Origin: Datura wrightii
Lineage: Eukaryota > Streptophyta > Magnoliopsida > Solanales > Solanaceae
DNA: 64,000 nucleotides
NCBI GenBank assembly: GCA_035772735.1
Contig: JASDFA010000019.1
Coordinates: forward strand, 73,074,001-73,138,000
Direction of reading: 5' to 3'
The position numbers were made by a program, and so were the translations under genes. Shown here in pieces: positions 10,522-21,807 of the stretch. The notes below the pieces were generated by a model. The model searched no databases, was not told the origin of the DNA, and worked only from the letters and a program-made list of their open reading frames with translations. Every line of letters begins with the position of its first letter. The first letter of the stretch is position 1.

Positions 10522-12338
10522 TTTTCAGTGGTGCCAGAGTGAGTCCTCATGGGTCATGATACGATTCGTAGGATATAGCAACAAGTCGTGATGAGGAGTT
10601 GTGGTTAAATCATTTTTGGTATAGGTGGATGGTACCACGACTAACAGTATGACCCGTAGGATGTTACTACGAGTCGTGGTACTCTTTTGGACCCTAAACC
10701 ACGTCGTTTTGAGGTGGGGCAGGGTCTTTTAAGGAGGAAAAATTCATGCTAAGTCTCATTTTGGCATTACCACGAACGAGAGAAGGGAGTAGGAGGAATT
10801 TCAAGTGTTCTTCAATTCTTCAAGTTTCCACCTAGGGCTTTTCAAGGGGGTTAAGAATCACATAATTCCAGATATGTGGGGTTTTGAATGGGTAGTTTAG
10901 TTGAATGGGTAGTTTAGTCCCTACCCATGCCTAATTTCTCGCTAATTCTATGTTTGAAGTTATCAAAACTTTATGGGTCTTTATCAAATTGCATGATTCC
11001 TTAAAATTTGAAATGAGCTTGTTGTGGTATGCCTAAGTTATGAATTTTGAATTATTTGGGCTGATTTTACTTGTTTATTGAATATTTTTATGATTTAACC
11101 CCCTAAAAGTATAGATGCCCAATCATGTGAAATTTTTTAGTAAAGTTCGTGGTCATGATGATTCCGCAAGCATAATATGAATTTTTGAATTTTAAGCATG
11201 TCTTTAACTAATCATGGTATTATGATAATGTTCCCATAAATTTAAGCACTTCAAGCATGATTGAAATTATGGGCAATGCCCACATGTCGTTATGATTTAT
11301 GAACTATGATTTTGGCCTATTCACGGGCCCAATTCCAAAGATAGTATTATGAATTCTCAAGCATGATATGATTCTCATGATTTAACTAGCCATGCATGTC
11401 ATGTATGAATTTCTATGAGCACGTTGCATGTTTTGGGAGTAGTACTTAACACCTAGTAGATTCGGGGCCTAGGTTACGCCCCAAATCTCAGAACTACGTG
11501 CCACCGTAGGTTATGCTTGGGACCTCCTCAGTGTCTATCCCCTATGCCCTATGGGGCCTTCACGAGTGATATCACACCTTTCATGGTTCATACCCTTGGC
11601 AACGTATGAATGACCTTCCGACTAGGTTTACAGGTCGGGCTCTATATGCTCATATGGGGTATGTTGGTTGTAGAAATCTCCCATTGTTCCTCATGGTTTT
11701 AATGAATGTATTATTATGTTCTTTTGGCTCAAGTTATGTTTTATGAAATGAATTTCTCACATGTTACGACTATGACAGGATTACAAATATTTTGGAAATC
11801 TTAAGCCTTATGATATACTTACGGTTTGAGTCTTATGATCATTATGTCCCCACTCCTATAACTTTTATGTTTTTAAGAATTGTTTTGCATACATTACATA
11901 CTCAGTACCTTCCAAATACTAACCCACATATTTTCAGGATCCGGTTCGCAGGTTCAGCATCACTCTTAGCTTGCTCTCAGTTCTGCTCTCAGCTTTCAGT
12001 GGTGAGTCCTCATGATTCGAGGGCTTCATGTTCAGATTGTGTCTATTTTTTGTTGTTTTCAAAAATGTTGGGGTTAGTTGGGGTTTTGTCCCTTCAACCC
12101 GTCTATTATAATTAAAGGCTTTCAGATCTATTTGTAGTATTCAACCATTTATCTTTGGATCATGTATTGTTGTTTCTTATAACTCATGTATGATTTTCAG
12201 TTAGTTCATGATTATTAAGTTAAGCTTTCCATTTCATGTGAATGAATTAGTTATATGCTCATGCCATGGGTTTGACTTGGGGTCTCTTTGGGCTCCTTGT
12301 CCCATGTCTACGATCTGGGTGTACTCTCGGGTCTGACA
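10522..12338 (+). repeat. 5' LTR of A2, lacking its first ~220 bp
   Basis: Aligns with 17648-19603 of the 3' LTR and ends GGGTCTGACA. Besides the missing start it lacks about 130 bp present in the 3' LTR at 17814-17950. It contains the LTR box 'gggagtagtacttaacacc' at 11436, shared with H and G. Confidence 0.85.
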
Positions 12339-12342
12339 AACT

Positions 12343-12355
12343 TGGTATCAGAGTC
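12343..12355 (+). other. Primer-binding site of A2 (initiator tRNA-Met)
   Basis: TGGTATCAGAGTC follows the LTR end by 4 bases. The usual site is TGGTATCAGAGC; one C-to-T change. Confidence 0.85.
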
Positions 12356-12550
12356 ATAGGTTCAGATGTGTCCTAGGGAGTCCGAAAGCCGCGTTAGGTA
12401 GAGTCTTTTTCATGGTTGTGAATCATGCCACACCTATGACGAAGAGGCTACTAAACGTTTTAGGAAATGTTCCCTTCTTTCATGATCTATGTCGTGCGGT
12501 GAAAATCTCTCCGTCCTTCTAATTCTTGCTATTAGAGATTGCAGAAAATT

Positions 12551-13690
12551 ATGGCTCCCAGAAGGATAAATGGAAGGAGGAAAATAAATGATGAAGGCCA
12601 CGAGGGTTGCAATGATAATGGGCGTCAGCAAGCCCCACCTGTTCAGGAGCCCCAAGAACCAGAGCTAGCTGCCCACGCCGAGTTTCAGGCGGCTATTCAA
12701 TGTTGGTGCAGGCCTTGGCCGCTCAGGTCAACCAGTAGGCTGTTGCACACGTTACACAAAATGACAATGCAGTAGCAACCTGGATCAGGGACTTTTTAAG
12801 GATGAACCCTCCCGAGTTCACTGGGGCAAAGGTTGACGAGGATCCACACAAGTTCGTTGAAGGGATCTTGAAGGTCACTCAGGTAATGGGGGTGATAAAT
12901 GAGGAGTGTGTGGACTTGGCCTCTTATTAGCTAAAGGAGGTCGCTTATATTTGGTTCAAGCAATGGAAGGATAGCAGGTTAGCGGGAGCGGGCCCTATCA
13001 GCTGGGATGAGTTCCACATGGCCTTTCTCGATTGGTTCTTCCCTCGGGAGATGAGGGAATTGAAAGCAACCGAGTTTGTTAACATCAAACAGGGAAAGAT
13101 GACAATGCTAGAATATTCACTTGAGTTCACTCACCTATCAAAGTATGCCCCCGAGTTGGTGATGGACCAGAGGGCGCGAGTGAGCAGATTTAAGCAGGGA
13201 GTAGCCGAGTAGCTGGACAAGGACTGCAGAACAGCCATGCTTCATCAGGATATGGACTACCCACGGATAGTACTCTATGCCTCGTAGATGGAGGTAGCTC
13301 ATATGAGGCAGAAAGAGGCCAAAAGGGCCAAAACTGATAGCCACAGGTTCTCCTCAGCCGAGGCCAAGGGGTGGGCCTCACCAGAAGTCCCAGCACAGGT
13401 CCATTACATCAGCACCATCTTCAGCCAGTACTCCATCCAGGACTCGAGATGATCAGAGGAGTAGGGCCTCAGGTTCGAGGGGTTAGAATAGCATGCACGC
13501 AGAGTGCACTTTTCCATCTTATGCTAACTGTGGCAAGAATCACCCAGGAAAATATTTGGTGGGCTCAGATGCTTGTTTCGGGTGTGGCAAACCCGGACAC
13601 AGACTCAAGGATTTCCTCGCAGCTAGGTTAGGGGGTGGTGCAGCCCACACTTCAGCAGTTCCAGTGGCACATCAGACTCAGTAGGGTGCT
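12551..13690 (+). pseudogene. gag pseudogene of A2
   Basis: Starts at ATG 12551 (MAPRRINGRRKINDEGHEG), the usual basic N-terminus of this gag. A frameshift near 12700 is followed by the capsid words DFLRMNPPEFTGAKVDEDP, EFHMAFLDWFFPREMRE and VNIKQGKMTMLEYSLEFT. At least three stops stand where relatives have Gln (positions 12928, 13210, 13285). The nucleocapsid at 13540-13620 has a knuckle reading ACFGCGKPGHRLKDF; its last cysteine is Phe. Cannot make a working capsid protein. Confidence 0.88.
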
Positions 13691-13771
13691 TCGACTAGTT
13701 CAGCTGGCGGCCAACGCCAGAACTGGTTTTATGCACTTGGCTCTCGACAAGAGCAGGAGACTTCTCTTTAT

Positions 13772-14215
13772 GTGGTTATGGGTATGTTGCGAGTATTTCA
13801 TATTGATGCTTATTCTTTGTTAGATCCGGGAGCTACACTGTGTTTTGTGACACCTTACATTGCTAGTCACTTTGGAGTCAGTCCAGAAATTTTGTTAGAA
13901 CCATTTTCTGTATCTACTCTGGTTGGTGATTCAGTCATAGCGAGGTGGGTATATAGAGGTTGCTCCATTATAGTATTGCATAAGGTTACCTCCACAGACT
14001 TAGTAGAATTGGCTATGACTGATTTTGACATCATCTTTGGCATGGATTGGTTGTTTGCACATTATTCTTCTGTTAACTGTAGAACTCGAGCGGTGGAGTT
14101 TCGATTTCCAGGTGAACCAATTTTAGAATGGAGGGGTGGTTCAACGGTACCTGTAGGTCGCTTTATCTCTTATCTCAAGGCTAGGAAAATGATTTCCAAG
14201 GGTTGTATTTACCAT
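13772..14215 (+). pseudogene. Retropepsin of A2 (part of longest open stretch)
   Basis: This forms the first half of a 280-codon open frame (13772-14614). The active-site loop is LLDPGATLCFVTP, with the catalytic Asp kept and the P-G-A form usual in chromoviruses. The end of the domain has DFDIIFGMDWL. The domain itself looks intact, but gag before it and RT after it are broken, so no polyprotein can be made from this copy. Confidence 0.85.
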
Positions 14216-15080
14216 TTGGTTAGGGTTAAGGATGTCACGTCTGATACCTCGACCATTCAGTCAGTCCTTGTGGTATGTGAATATCCCGAGGTATTTCTAG
14301 ATGACCTACTCGGTGTTCCTCCCGAGAGGGAGATTGATTTTGAGATTGATCTTTTACCCGACACGCAGCCCATATCAATTCCTCCCTACCAAATGGCCCC
14401 AGCCAAGCTAAAAGAGTTAAAGGAGCAATTTAAGGATTTCCTGGATAAGGGTTTCATTAGATCGAGTAAGTCCCCATGGGGTGCCCCAGTGTTGTTCGTC
14501 CGTAAGAAAGACGGTTCTCTTCATATGTGTATTGACTATAGGCAGTTAAACAAGGTTATCTTCAAGAATAGATACCCTTTACCCAGGATTGATGACCTAT
14601 TCGATCAGCTTTAGGGTGTCAAATATTTCTCCAAGATAGATCTCAAGTCCAAGTATCACCAGCTCAGGGTTCGGGAGAGCGACATCCCAAAGACTGTTTT
14701 CAGAATCCGGTATGGACATTATGAATTCGTTGTTATGTCTTTTGAAATAACCAATGCCCATGCAACTTTTATGGATCTAATGAATAGGGTATTTGAGGTA
14801 TATATGGACATGTACGTGATCGTGTTCATTGACAACATATTAATAAACTCCAGGAGCGAGGTGGAGCATGCCGTAGACCTCAGGGTAGCACTTCAGACCC
14901 TCAAGGATAACCAGCTATATGCCAAGTTCAATAAATGTGAGTTCTAGCTGAAATCAGTTGCATTCTTGGGACATTTAGTGTCAAGCGAAGGTATAAGGGT
15001 GGACTCCCAGAAAATAGAGGCGGTAAAGAACTAGCCCAGATCAGTAAACCCTTCGGAGATTAGGAACTTTTTGGTCTTAG
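14216..15080 (+). pseudogene. Reverse transcriptase pseudogene of A2
   Basis: Continues in frame from protease through EIDFEIDLLPDTQPISIPPY and GAPVLFVRKKDGSLHMCIDY to a stop at 14612 (LFDQL then stop; relatives have Q). The catalytic box at 14825-14836 is FIDN rather than FIDD: the second metal-binding Asp is Asn. A further stop at 14946 replaces a Trp (CEF-stop-LKS), and another stands at 15031 (KN-stop-PR). Confidence 0.9.
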
Positions 15081-15535
15081 CGAGTTACTATCAGAGGTTC
15101 ATGGAAGGTTTCTCATCCATTGCAGCCCCACTGACTAGATTGACTCAAAAAAAGGTGAAGTTCCAATGGTCGGAGGCTTGTGAGAAGAGCTTACAGGAAT
15201 TGAAGGCCAGACTCACTTCAGCACCTGTGTTGACTTTACCGGAGGGTACCAATGGCTTTGTGGTATATTGTGATGCTTTGAGAGTCGGATTGGTATGTGT
15301 ATTGATGCAGCATGGGAAATTCATAGCATATACTTCCAGACAGATGAAAATTCACAAGAAAAATTACCCAACCCATGATCTTGAGTTGGCCACGGTGGTA
15401 TTTTTCGTTGAAGGTATGGAAACACTAATTGTATGGGGTTCATGTAGATGTATTCACGGACCACAAGAGCTTACAATATGTGTTTACATAGAAGGAACTA
15501 AATCTTTGGCAACGGAGGTGGTTGGAGCTACTTAA
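15081..15535 (+). pseudogene. RNase H pseudogene of A2
   Basis: Open stretch with YYQRFMEGFSSIAAPLTRLT and the RNase H start FVVYCDALRVGL (first Asp kept). THDLELATVVFF carries the catalytic Glu. The frame shifts near 15410, so the tail after it (WGSCRCIHGPQELTIC) is an out-of-frame reading of the conserved DVFTDHKSLQY region. Confidence 0.85.
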
Positions 15536-16909
15536 GGACTACGACATGAGTTTCCTTTACCACCCGGGTAAGTCCAATGTGGTAACAGATGCCCTTAGTA
15601 GACTTTCTATAGAAAGTGTGTCACATGTGAGTGAAGATAAGAAGGAGCTGGTAAAGGAGGTACATGGACTTGCACGGTTGGGAGTTAGATTAGTTGGTTC
15701 GACCGATGATGGGGTAGTAGTTCAGAACGACTCAGAGTCGTCCTTGGTAACAGAGGTGAAGGCTAAACAAGATGAAGATCCAATATTGGTAAATTTGAAA
15801 GAAGCTGTCCAAAATCAAAAGGTAGAAGTCTTCTCAAAAGGGGGAGATGGTGTTCTTGGGTACCAGAATCACTTATGTGTTCCGAACGTGGGGGATTTGA
15901 GGAGTCAGATGTTGCATGAGGCTCATGGATCTAGATATTCTATCCATCTTGGTTCCACCAAAATGTATCATGCCTTTCGGGAAATCTACTAGTGGAATGG
16001 CATGAAGAGGGATATTACAGAATTCGTAGCCAAGTGCCCAAATTGCCAACAAGTAAAAGTTGAGCATCAGAGACCGGGGGTGCACTCCAAGATATTAGAA
16101 TTCCTACTTGGAAGTGGGAAGAAATCAACATGGACTTTGTAACAGGTTTACCCCGCACTCGTAGACAACATGACTCCATTTGGGTTGTGGTGGACAAGTT
16201 GATCAAGGCTGCTCATTTCCTACCGGTCAAAACCACCGATTCAGCAAAAGATTATGCTAAGTTATACATCCAAGAGTTGGTTAGATTGCATGGAGTGCCC
16301 TTGTCCATTATATCATATAGAGGTACTCAATTCACCTCTTAGTTCTGGAGATCTTTTCAAAAGGGACTTGGCACCCAGGTCAAGCTTAGCATGACATTTC
16401 ATCCGCAAACAAATGGTCAGGCGGAGCAGTCTATCCATACTCTTGAGGACATGTTGAGAGCTTGTGTTATTGACTTCAACAGTAGTTGGGATGAGCATTT
16501 TCCTCTTATTGAGTTTGCCTACAACAACAACTATCACTCCATCATTCAAATGGCACCATTCGAGGCTCTTTATGGGCGAAGGTATAGATCGCCCATTGGG
16601 TGGTTTGAAGTCGGTGAGGCTTCATTAGTGGGTCCAGATTCAGTCCATGAGGCTATGGAGAAACTTCAGTTGATAAGAGGAAGGCTAAAAATGGATCAAA
16701 GTCACCAAAAGTCTTATGCGGATGTGAGGAGAAGGGAGCTTGAGTTCGAGATCGACGATTGGGTGTTTCTGAAGGTATCTCCCTTGAAGGGAGTGATGAG
16801 ATTTGGAAAGAAAGGGAAACTCAGCCCCCGCTATATTGGCCCATACCGGATTGTGAGACGAGTGGGTAAGATAGCTTATGAGTTAGAGTTACCTTCAGAG
16901 TTGGCTTGA
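15522..16909 (+). pseudogene. Integrase pseudogene of A2
   Basis: It begins with LLKDYDMSFLYHPGKSNVV. The HHCC region is intact in letters: HEAHGSRYSIHLGSTKMYH, then AKCPNCQQVK; but a stop at 15990 (TGG to TAG) and a frameshift near 16080 break it. The core has MDFVTGLP (first Asp), SYRGTQF at 16313 where the second Asp is Tyr (16316-16318; relatives SDRGTQF), and NGQAEQSIHTLEDML with the Glu. A stop at 16340 follows. The C-terminal part 16391-16909 is open (FEALYGRRYRSP, KGKLSPRYIGPYRI). Confidence 0.9.
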
Positions 16910-17135
16910 GTTCATCCTGTAATATGTATCGTTCTTGAAAAAGTGCATGGGAGATTTATCCTTGGTGGTTACGATGGAAAGTATTGGCATGAAGGATAGC
17001 CTCAGTTATGAAGAAGTTCCTATTGCAATCTTGGATCATCAGGTTCGAAGGCTAAGGAACAAGGAAGTAGCTTCAGTAAAAGTGTTATGGAGAAACCAGC
17101 CTGTTGAGGGAGCTTTGGGAAGCTGAAATGGATAT
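16910..17135 (+). pseudogene. Chromodomain remnant of A2
   Basis: After a frame break, the tail shows SYEEVPIAILDHQVRRLR and KEVASVKVLWRNQPVEGA, the form of the integrase C-terminal chromodomain in Tekay/Del chromoviruses. The family continues with a WEAE-like word; here a frameshift gives LGS and a stop. In living elements this domain steers integration to certain chromatin. It supports calling the whole group chromoviruses. Confidence 0.8.
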
Positions 17136-17429
17136 GATGGCTAAATACCCACACTTGTTCCCTACCAACCCTGTTTCAGTTTGAGGTATCAGTTTTTGCC
17201 CTAAACCTCTAATCAGTTTTTCATGTTCTGTTCATGCGTGAAAGCTTGTTTTATGATATTATATATGTATGTGATGTCTGAATTCAGTCCAGCTATGTAG
17301 TTCTTTTCGGGAGTAGTCATTCCGTCAGTTCTCAGCTTAAATGATCAGTATTTGCATATGGTAATTGTATGTTTCTATTTGCTGCTTGTTTCCTACATTC
17401 AAGGATGAATATTTTCAACGTGGAGATAT

Positions 17430-19603
17430 TGTAATACCCCGAAAAGGCATAAGAATAGATCCGGGAGTTGAAGTTGAAAACTGTAGAAAAAGGTAGAATC
17501 TTGCAATAGTATGACTCAAGGAATGAATCGTGGTGAGGACCTATGATTTGTGACTCGAGTCGTGATGAATTCGGGAGCCTGAGGTCATATCACGAGTAGT
17601 TCTACGATCGTGGCATGTAGGCATGACTCGTGGTTATGAGTCATGGTGAAATTTTCAGTGGTGCTAGAGTGAGTCCTCACGGGTCATGGTTTGACTCGTA
17701 GGATGTAGAAACGAGTCATGATGAGGAGTTGTGGTTAAGTCGTTTTTGGTTTGGGTGGAGGTACCACGACTGACAGTACAACCCATAGGATGTTACTACG
17801 AGTCGTGGTATGCAAGCCGAGGCTAGATTCAGAAGATTTAAAGGTGGAGAGGTGACCACGAGTTGTTACTTCGTGGTACGACTTGTGGTACGAGTCGTGG
17901 TCGGGGCCAAAACTGTTTTTTAGGGAAATTTCATTAATGGAAATTTCAACTTTTCTATGCTTTTGGACCCTATACCACGTCGTTTTGAGATCGGGATAGG
18001 GTCTTTTAGGAGGAAAAATTCATGCTAAGTCTCATTTTGGCATTTGCACGAACTAGAGAAGGGAGTAGGACAAATTTCAAGTGTTCTTCTTCAATTCTTC
18101 AAGTTTTCACCTAGGGCCTTTCAAGGGGGTTAAGAATCACGTAATTCCACGTATGTGGGGTTTTGAATAGGTAGTTTAGTCCCTACCCATGCCAATTTAT
18201 CCCTAATTCTATGTTTGAAGTTATCAAAACTTTATGGATCTTTATCAAATTGCATGATTCCTTAAAATTTGAAATGAGCTTGTTGTGGTATGCCTAACTT
18301 ATGAATTTCGAATTATTTGGGCTGATTTTACTTGTTTATTGAATATTTTTATGAGTTAACCCCCTAAAAGTATAGATGCCCAATCATGAGAAATTTTTAG
18401 TAAAGTTCGCGGTCATGATGATTTCGCAAGCATAATACGAATTTTTGAATTTTAAGCATATCTTCAACTACTCATGGTATTATGATCATGTTCCCATAAA
18501 TTTAAGCAATTCAAGCATGATTGAAATTATGGGCAATGCCCACATGTCGCTTATGATTTATTTACTATGATTTTGGCCGATTCACTGGCCCAATTCCATG
18601 GCTAGTGTAATGAATTCTCAAGCATGATATGATTCTCACGATTTAACTAGCTATGCATTTCATGTATGAATTTCTATGAGCATGTTGCATGTTTTGGGAG
18701 TAGTTCTTAACACCGAGTAGGTTCGGGGCCTAGATTACGCCCTGAATCTCAAAACTACCTGCCATCGTAGGTTATGCTTGGGACCTCCTCAGTGACTGTT
18801 CCCTATGCCCTACAGGGCCTTCATGAGTGATATCACGCATTTCATGGTTCATACTCTTGGAAAGGTATGAACGACCTCCCGACTAGGTTTACAGGTCGGG
18901 CTCCATGTGTGCTCATATGGGGTATGTTGGTTGTAGAAATCTCCCATTGTTCCTCGTGGTTTTAATGAATGTATGATTATGTTCTTTTGGCTCAAGTTAT
19001 GTTTTATGAAATATTTTTCTCACATGTTATGACTATGAAAGAATTACAAATATTTTTGAAATCTTAAGCCTTACGATATACTTACGATTTCAATCTTATG
19101 ATCATGATGTCCCCACTCCTATAACTTTTATGTTTTTAAGTATTGTTTTGCATACCTTACATACTCAGTACCTTCCAAGTACTGACCCGCATATTTTCAG
19201 GATTCATTTCGCAGGTTCAGCATCGCTCTTAGCTTGCTCTCAGTTCTGCTCTCAACTTTCAGTGGTGAACCCTCATGATTCGAGGGTGTCATGTTCTGAT
19301 CGTGTCTGGTTTTTGTCATTTTTCAGAAATGTTGGGGTTAGTTGGGGTTTTGTCCCTTCAACCCGTCTGTTATGCTTAGAGGCTTTCAGACCTATTTGTA
19401 GTATTCAGCCATTTATGTTTGGATCATGTATTGTTGTTTATTATAACTCGTGTTATGATTTTCAGTTAGTTCATGATTATTGAGTTAAGCTTTCCGTCTC
19501 ATGTGAATGAATTAGTTATATGCTCATGCAATGGGTTGGCTTGGGGTCTCTCGGGGCTCTTTGTCCCGTGTCTACAATCCGGGTGTACTCTCGGGTCGTG
19601 ACA
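17430..19603 (+). repeat. 3' LTR of A2
   Basis: Starts TGTAATACCCCGAAAAGG after a purine-rich tract ('aacgtggagata') and ends GGGTCGTGACA. The region 17540-17900 holds many copies of acgagtcgtgg-like words. Conserved LTR boxes at 18693 (gggagtagttcttaacacc) and 19259. Confidence 0.9.
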
Positions 19604-20000
19604 CAGTCCTACAGATATTAGGAACTTCTTGGTTTTTGCTGGCTATTACAGGAGGTTCATAGAGGAATTATCATCCATTATGGCACCGTTGACTAAGTTG
19701 ACCCAGAAGAAGGTCAAATTTCAGTGGTTGGATGCTTGTGAGAAGAGTTTTTAGGAGTTAAAGACACGAGTCACTTTAGCCTCAATATTGAACCTACCGA
19801 AGGGTACAAATGGTTTTGTTATGTATTGCGATGCCTCCAAGGTGGGTCTTGGTTGTGTGTGTATGTTGCATGGTAAGGTCATTACATATTCCTGTAGACA
19901 ACTCAAGACTCACTAGAATAATTATTCGACGAATGACCTAGAGTTGGCAGCTGTGGTTTTTTCCTTAAAGATTTGGAGGCACTACTTTATGGGGTGCATA
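19604..20000 (+). pseudogene. Orphan chromovirus pol fragment (RT connection / RNase H)
   Basis: Reads TDIRNFLVFAGYYRRFIEEL, LTKLTQKKVKFQW, then a stop (TAG for Gln), FVMYCDASKVGLGCV and NDLELAAVVFSLK, ending inside the RYYLYGVHVDVF region. It is abutted by the A2 3' LTR on the left and by LTR H on the right. Its upstream part is not found next to the A2 left end, so a plain insertion of A2 into this gene is not shown. Confidence 0.8.
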
Positions 20001-21807
20001 TGTCTAATATCCCCAAATGTTTTGTAGACCAAAACCCATACTTAGCATGAACAAACTAGAAAATTTTATCTCAGAACGGCTTGGACAACGAGTCATTGTC
20101 AGCAACAATGGCCCCTTGCTTGAGCTATTGTCATCCTTGCAAGTTGTCATTCAGGAACTAACAAGACATGGAATGACCAGTTGTAAGGAGTAACGAGTCG
20201 TTATGTCACTCTTTGTTACTCAGTTCAGAAACTTGTCCAAACCTTTCCCAAAGTCAACAATCCCCATGAAGAGTACATAAAAGTTCAGGACCTTCCTCTC
20301 AAGTCAGGAGCTAGGGCATCTTTTCCTTCTCAGATTCTCCAAGCAAAATTCTCAGGGATTCTCCAATAGGTATGTTAGAATCCAACAAGGGGATTCTTCC
20401 ATCCTTGTGTCCCAAATTAGTTTTAGAAAACTTTTTAAATTCTAGCCTATAGAAGATTTGAAGCTAGTGTTTTCAGTTAGATAAGAGACGTCTTAAATCT
20501 TGTTAATTCCCTAACTTTACATGGTTACCCTTAGCTAAAATTCATGCCCTATTTTCTATTTATTCATTTTTCTTTTTAGTCTTGATCTTTAGCATGATTC
20601 TGAGTAAAACTTGCATGATTTAGAACTCAAACAGAAAGGTTATTTTGCTATGGTTGATTCTACTCGAATTATGAATGATTAGTATAGATACTTGAATAGA
20701 AGTTAATATTTTTGCATATTTAGTCTCAGAGTCTCAGTCAGTACTCAGTACTCAGTACTCAGTATACTTAGTATTCTGTAAAAATGCCAGCTGGTCAGTT
20801 TGACTACTATCAGTCTTTAAGAAATTTAGTTAACTCAATAATACCAGTTTATCAGCTAATAATCGTTCTTTAGACTGTTACGACGCTTTTAGGAAAAACA
20901 AATGTGAGAAGTCTTAGAACATAGTTTTTTTCAGGTCCTTAGACTCTAAGATCACTTCCAGATAAGTAGTTCTGACTTAAGCCTCCAGACATCAGTTTTG
21001 AGCGATCAGCATAGTTAGACACATTTAGGATTTCCAATAGGAGTAGAAATTAGCACCGAGCAGGCCGGGGTCCTGTGCACCCTGGTTCCCAGAACTATGT
21101 TGCCACTGTAGGTTATTAGCTCGAATGGGCTCTAGATAGTGATCACTCAGTTAAGCTACTATACCCTAGCAAGGTATAGTAGGCCTTCTCTGATGGGGGT
21201 ATACATCGGACTCCACAATTAGCTCACGTGATTACATGTAAGTTATAGTTTCTCCCACAACATAGTACAATTCAGTCCAAATCAGTTATGATTTTCAGTT
21301 CAATTCAGTTTCTTCATATTTTAGTTTATTTTTGCAGTATTTCAGTACAACTTATTATTACTCGGTATATGCATGTGTCAGTACCTTCTCGTATTCTCAA
21401 TACATTCAAAGTAATGGCGTATATTTTTATGCTATATCGTTTTATGATATAGGCTAAGGCACCCAACCTCAACACCATAGTTAGTCACTCGACAACTTCC
21501 AACAACTTCATTGGTGAGCCTTCATTTGCCGAGGGTCGGAGTTTCATTTCAGTTATATTTTACCTTATTAGGTTTCAGTCATTGGAGTTAGCTGGGTGCT
21601 TAGAAACTCATCAGTTAATTTAGAATGGTTTTCAGACAATGTTATAGATTCAGTTTGAGTTTCAGTGTATGATTAAATTTTTTGTAATTTATTCAGTAAA
21701 AGTTATTTATTTCATCAGTTTCCACTCTTTTAAAATTATTCTCAGCAGATCAATTATAGTAGAATATGCTCTACCAGGGTTTGCTTGGGGTCACTTGTCA
21801 CTCTAAG
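20001..21807 (+). repeat. LTR H, truncated on the right
   Basis: Starts TGTCTAATATCCCCAAATG. Its later parts match 55250-56640 (for example 'gactctaagatcacttccagataagtag' region and 'gccactgtaggtt' at 21103), where the full LTR end GGGTCGTAACA is present. This copy stops at 21807, where LTR G begins, about 45 bp short of its end. No ORF. Confidence 0.7.
20735..20770 (+). repeat. Short tandem repeat of ACTCAGT
   Basis: About four imperfect copies of 'actcagt' inside LTR H. Confidence 0.7.

Larger units (their letters stand above)
10522..19603 (+). mobile_element. Chromovirus A2 (Ty3/gypsy, Tekay/Del-like), decayed, 5' LTR truncated
   Basis: Order on the plus strand: truncated 5' LTR, tRNA-Met primer site, gag, protease, RT, RNase H, integrase, chromodomain remnant, 3' LTR of 2174 bp. 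Full domain order of a chromovirus, but every domain carries stops or lost catalytic residues. No target duplication can be given because the left LTR edge is missing. Confidence 0.93.

Noticed and set aside
11792..12115. 107-117-codon ORFs in the A2 LTRs (also 19130-19483)
   Set aside because: They share sequence because the LTRs are copies; the frame changes between them and no known domain is seen.
20735..20770. CRISPR-like or regulatory repeat array
   Set aside because: Contiguous imperfect 7-base repeats without spacers; a simple tandem repeat in a plant LTR.
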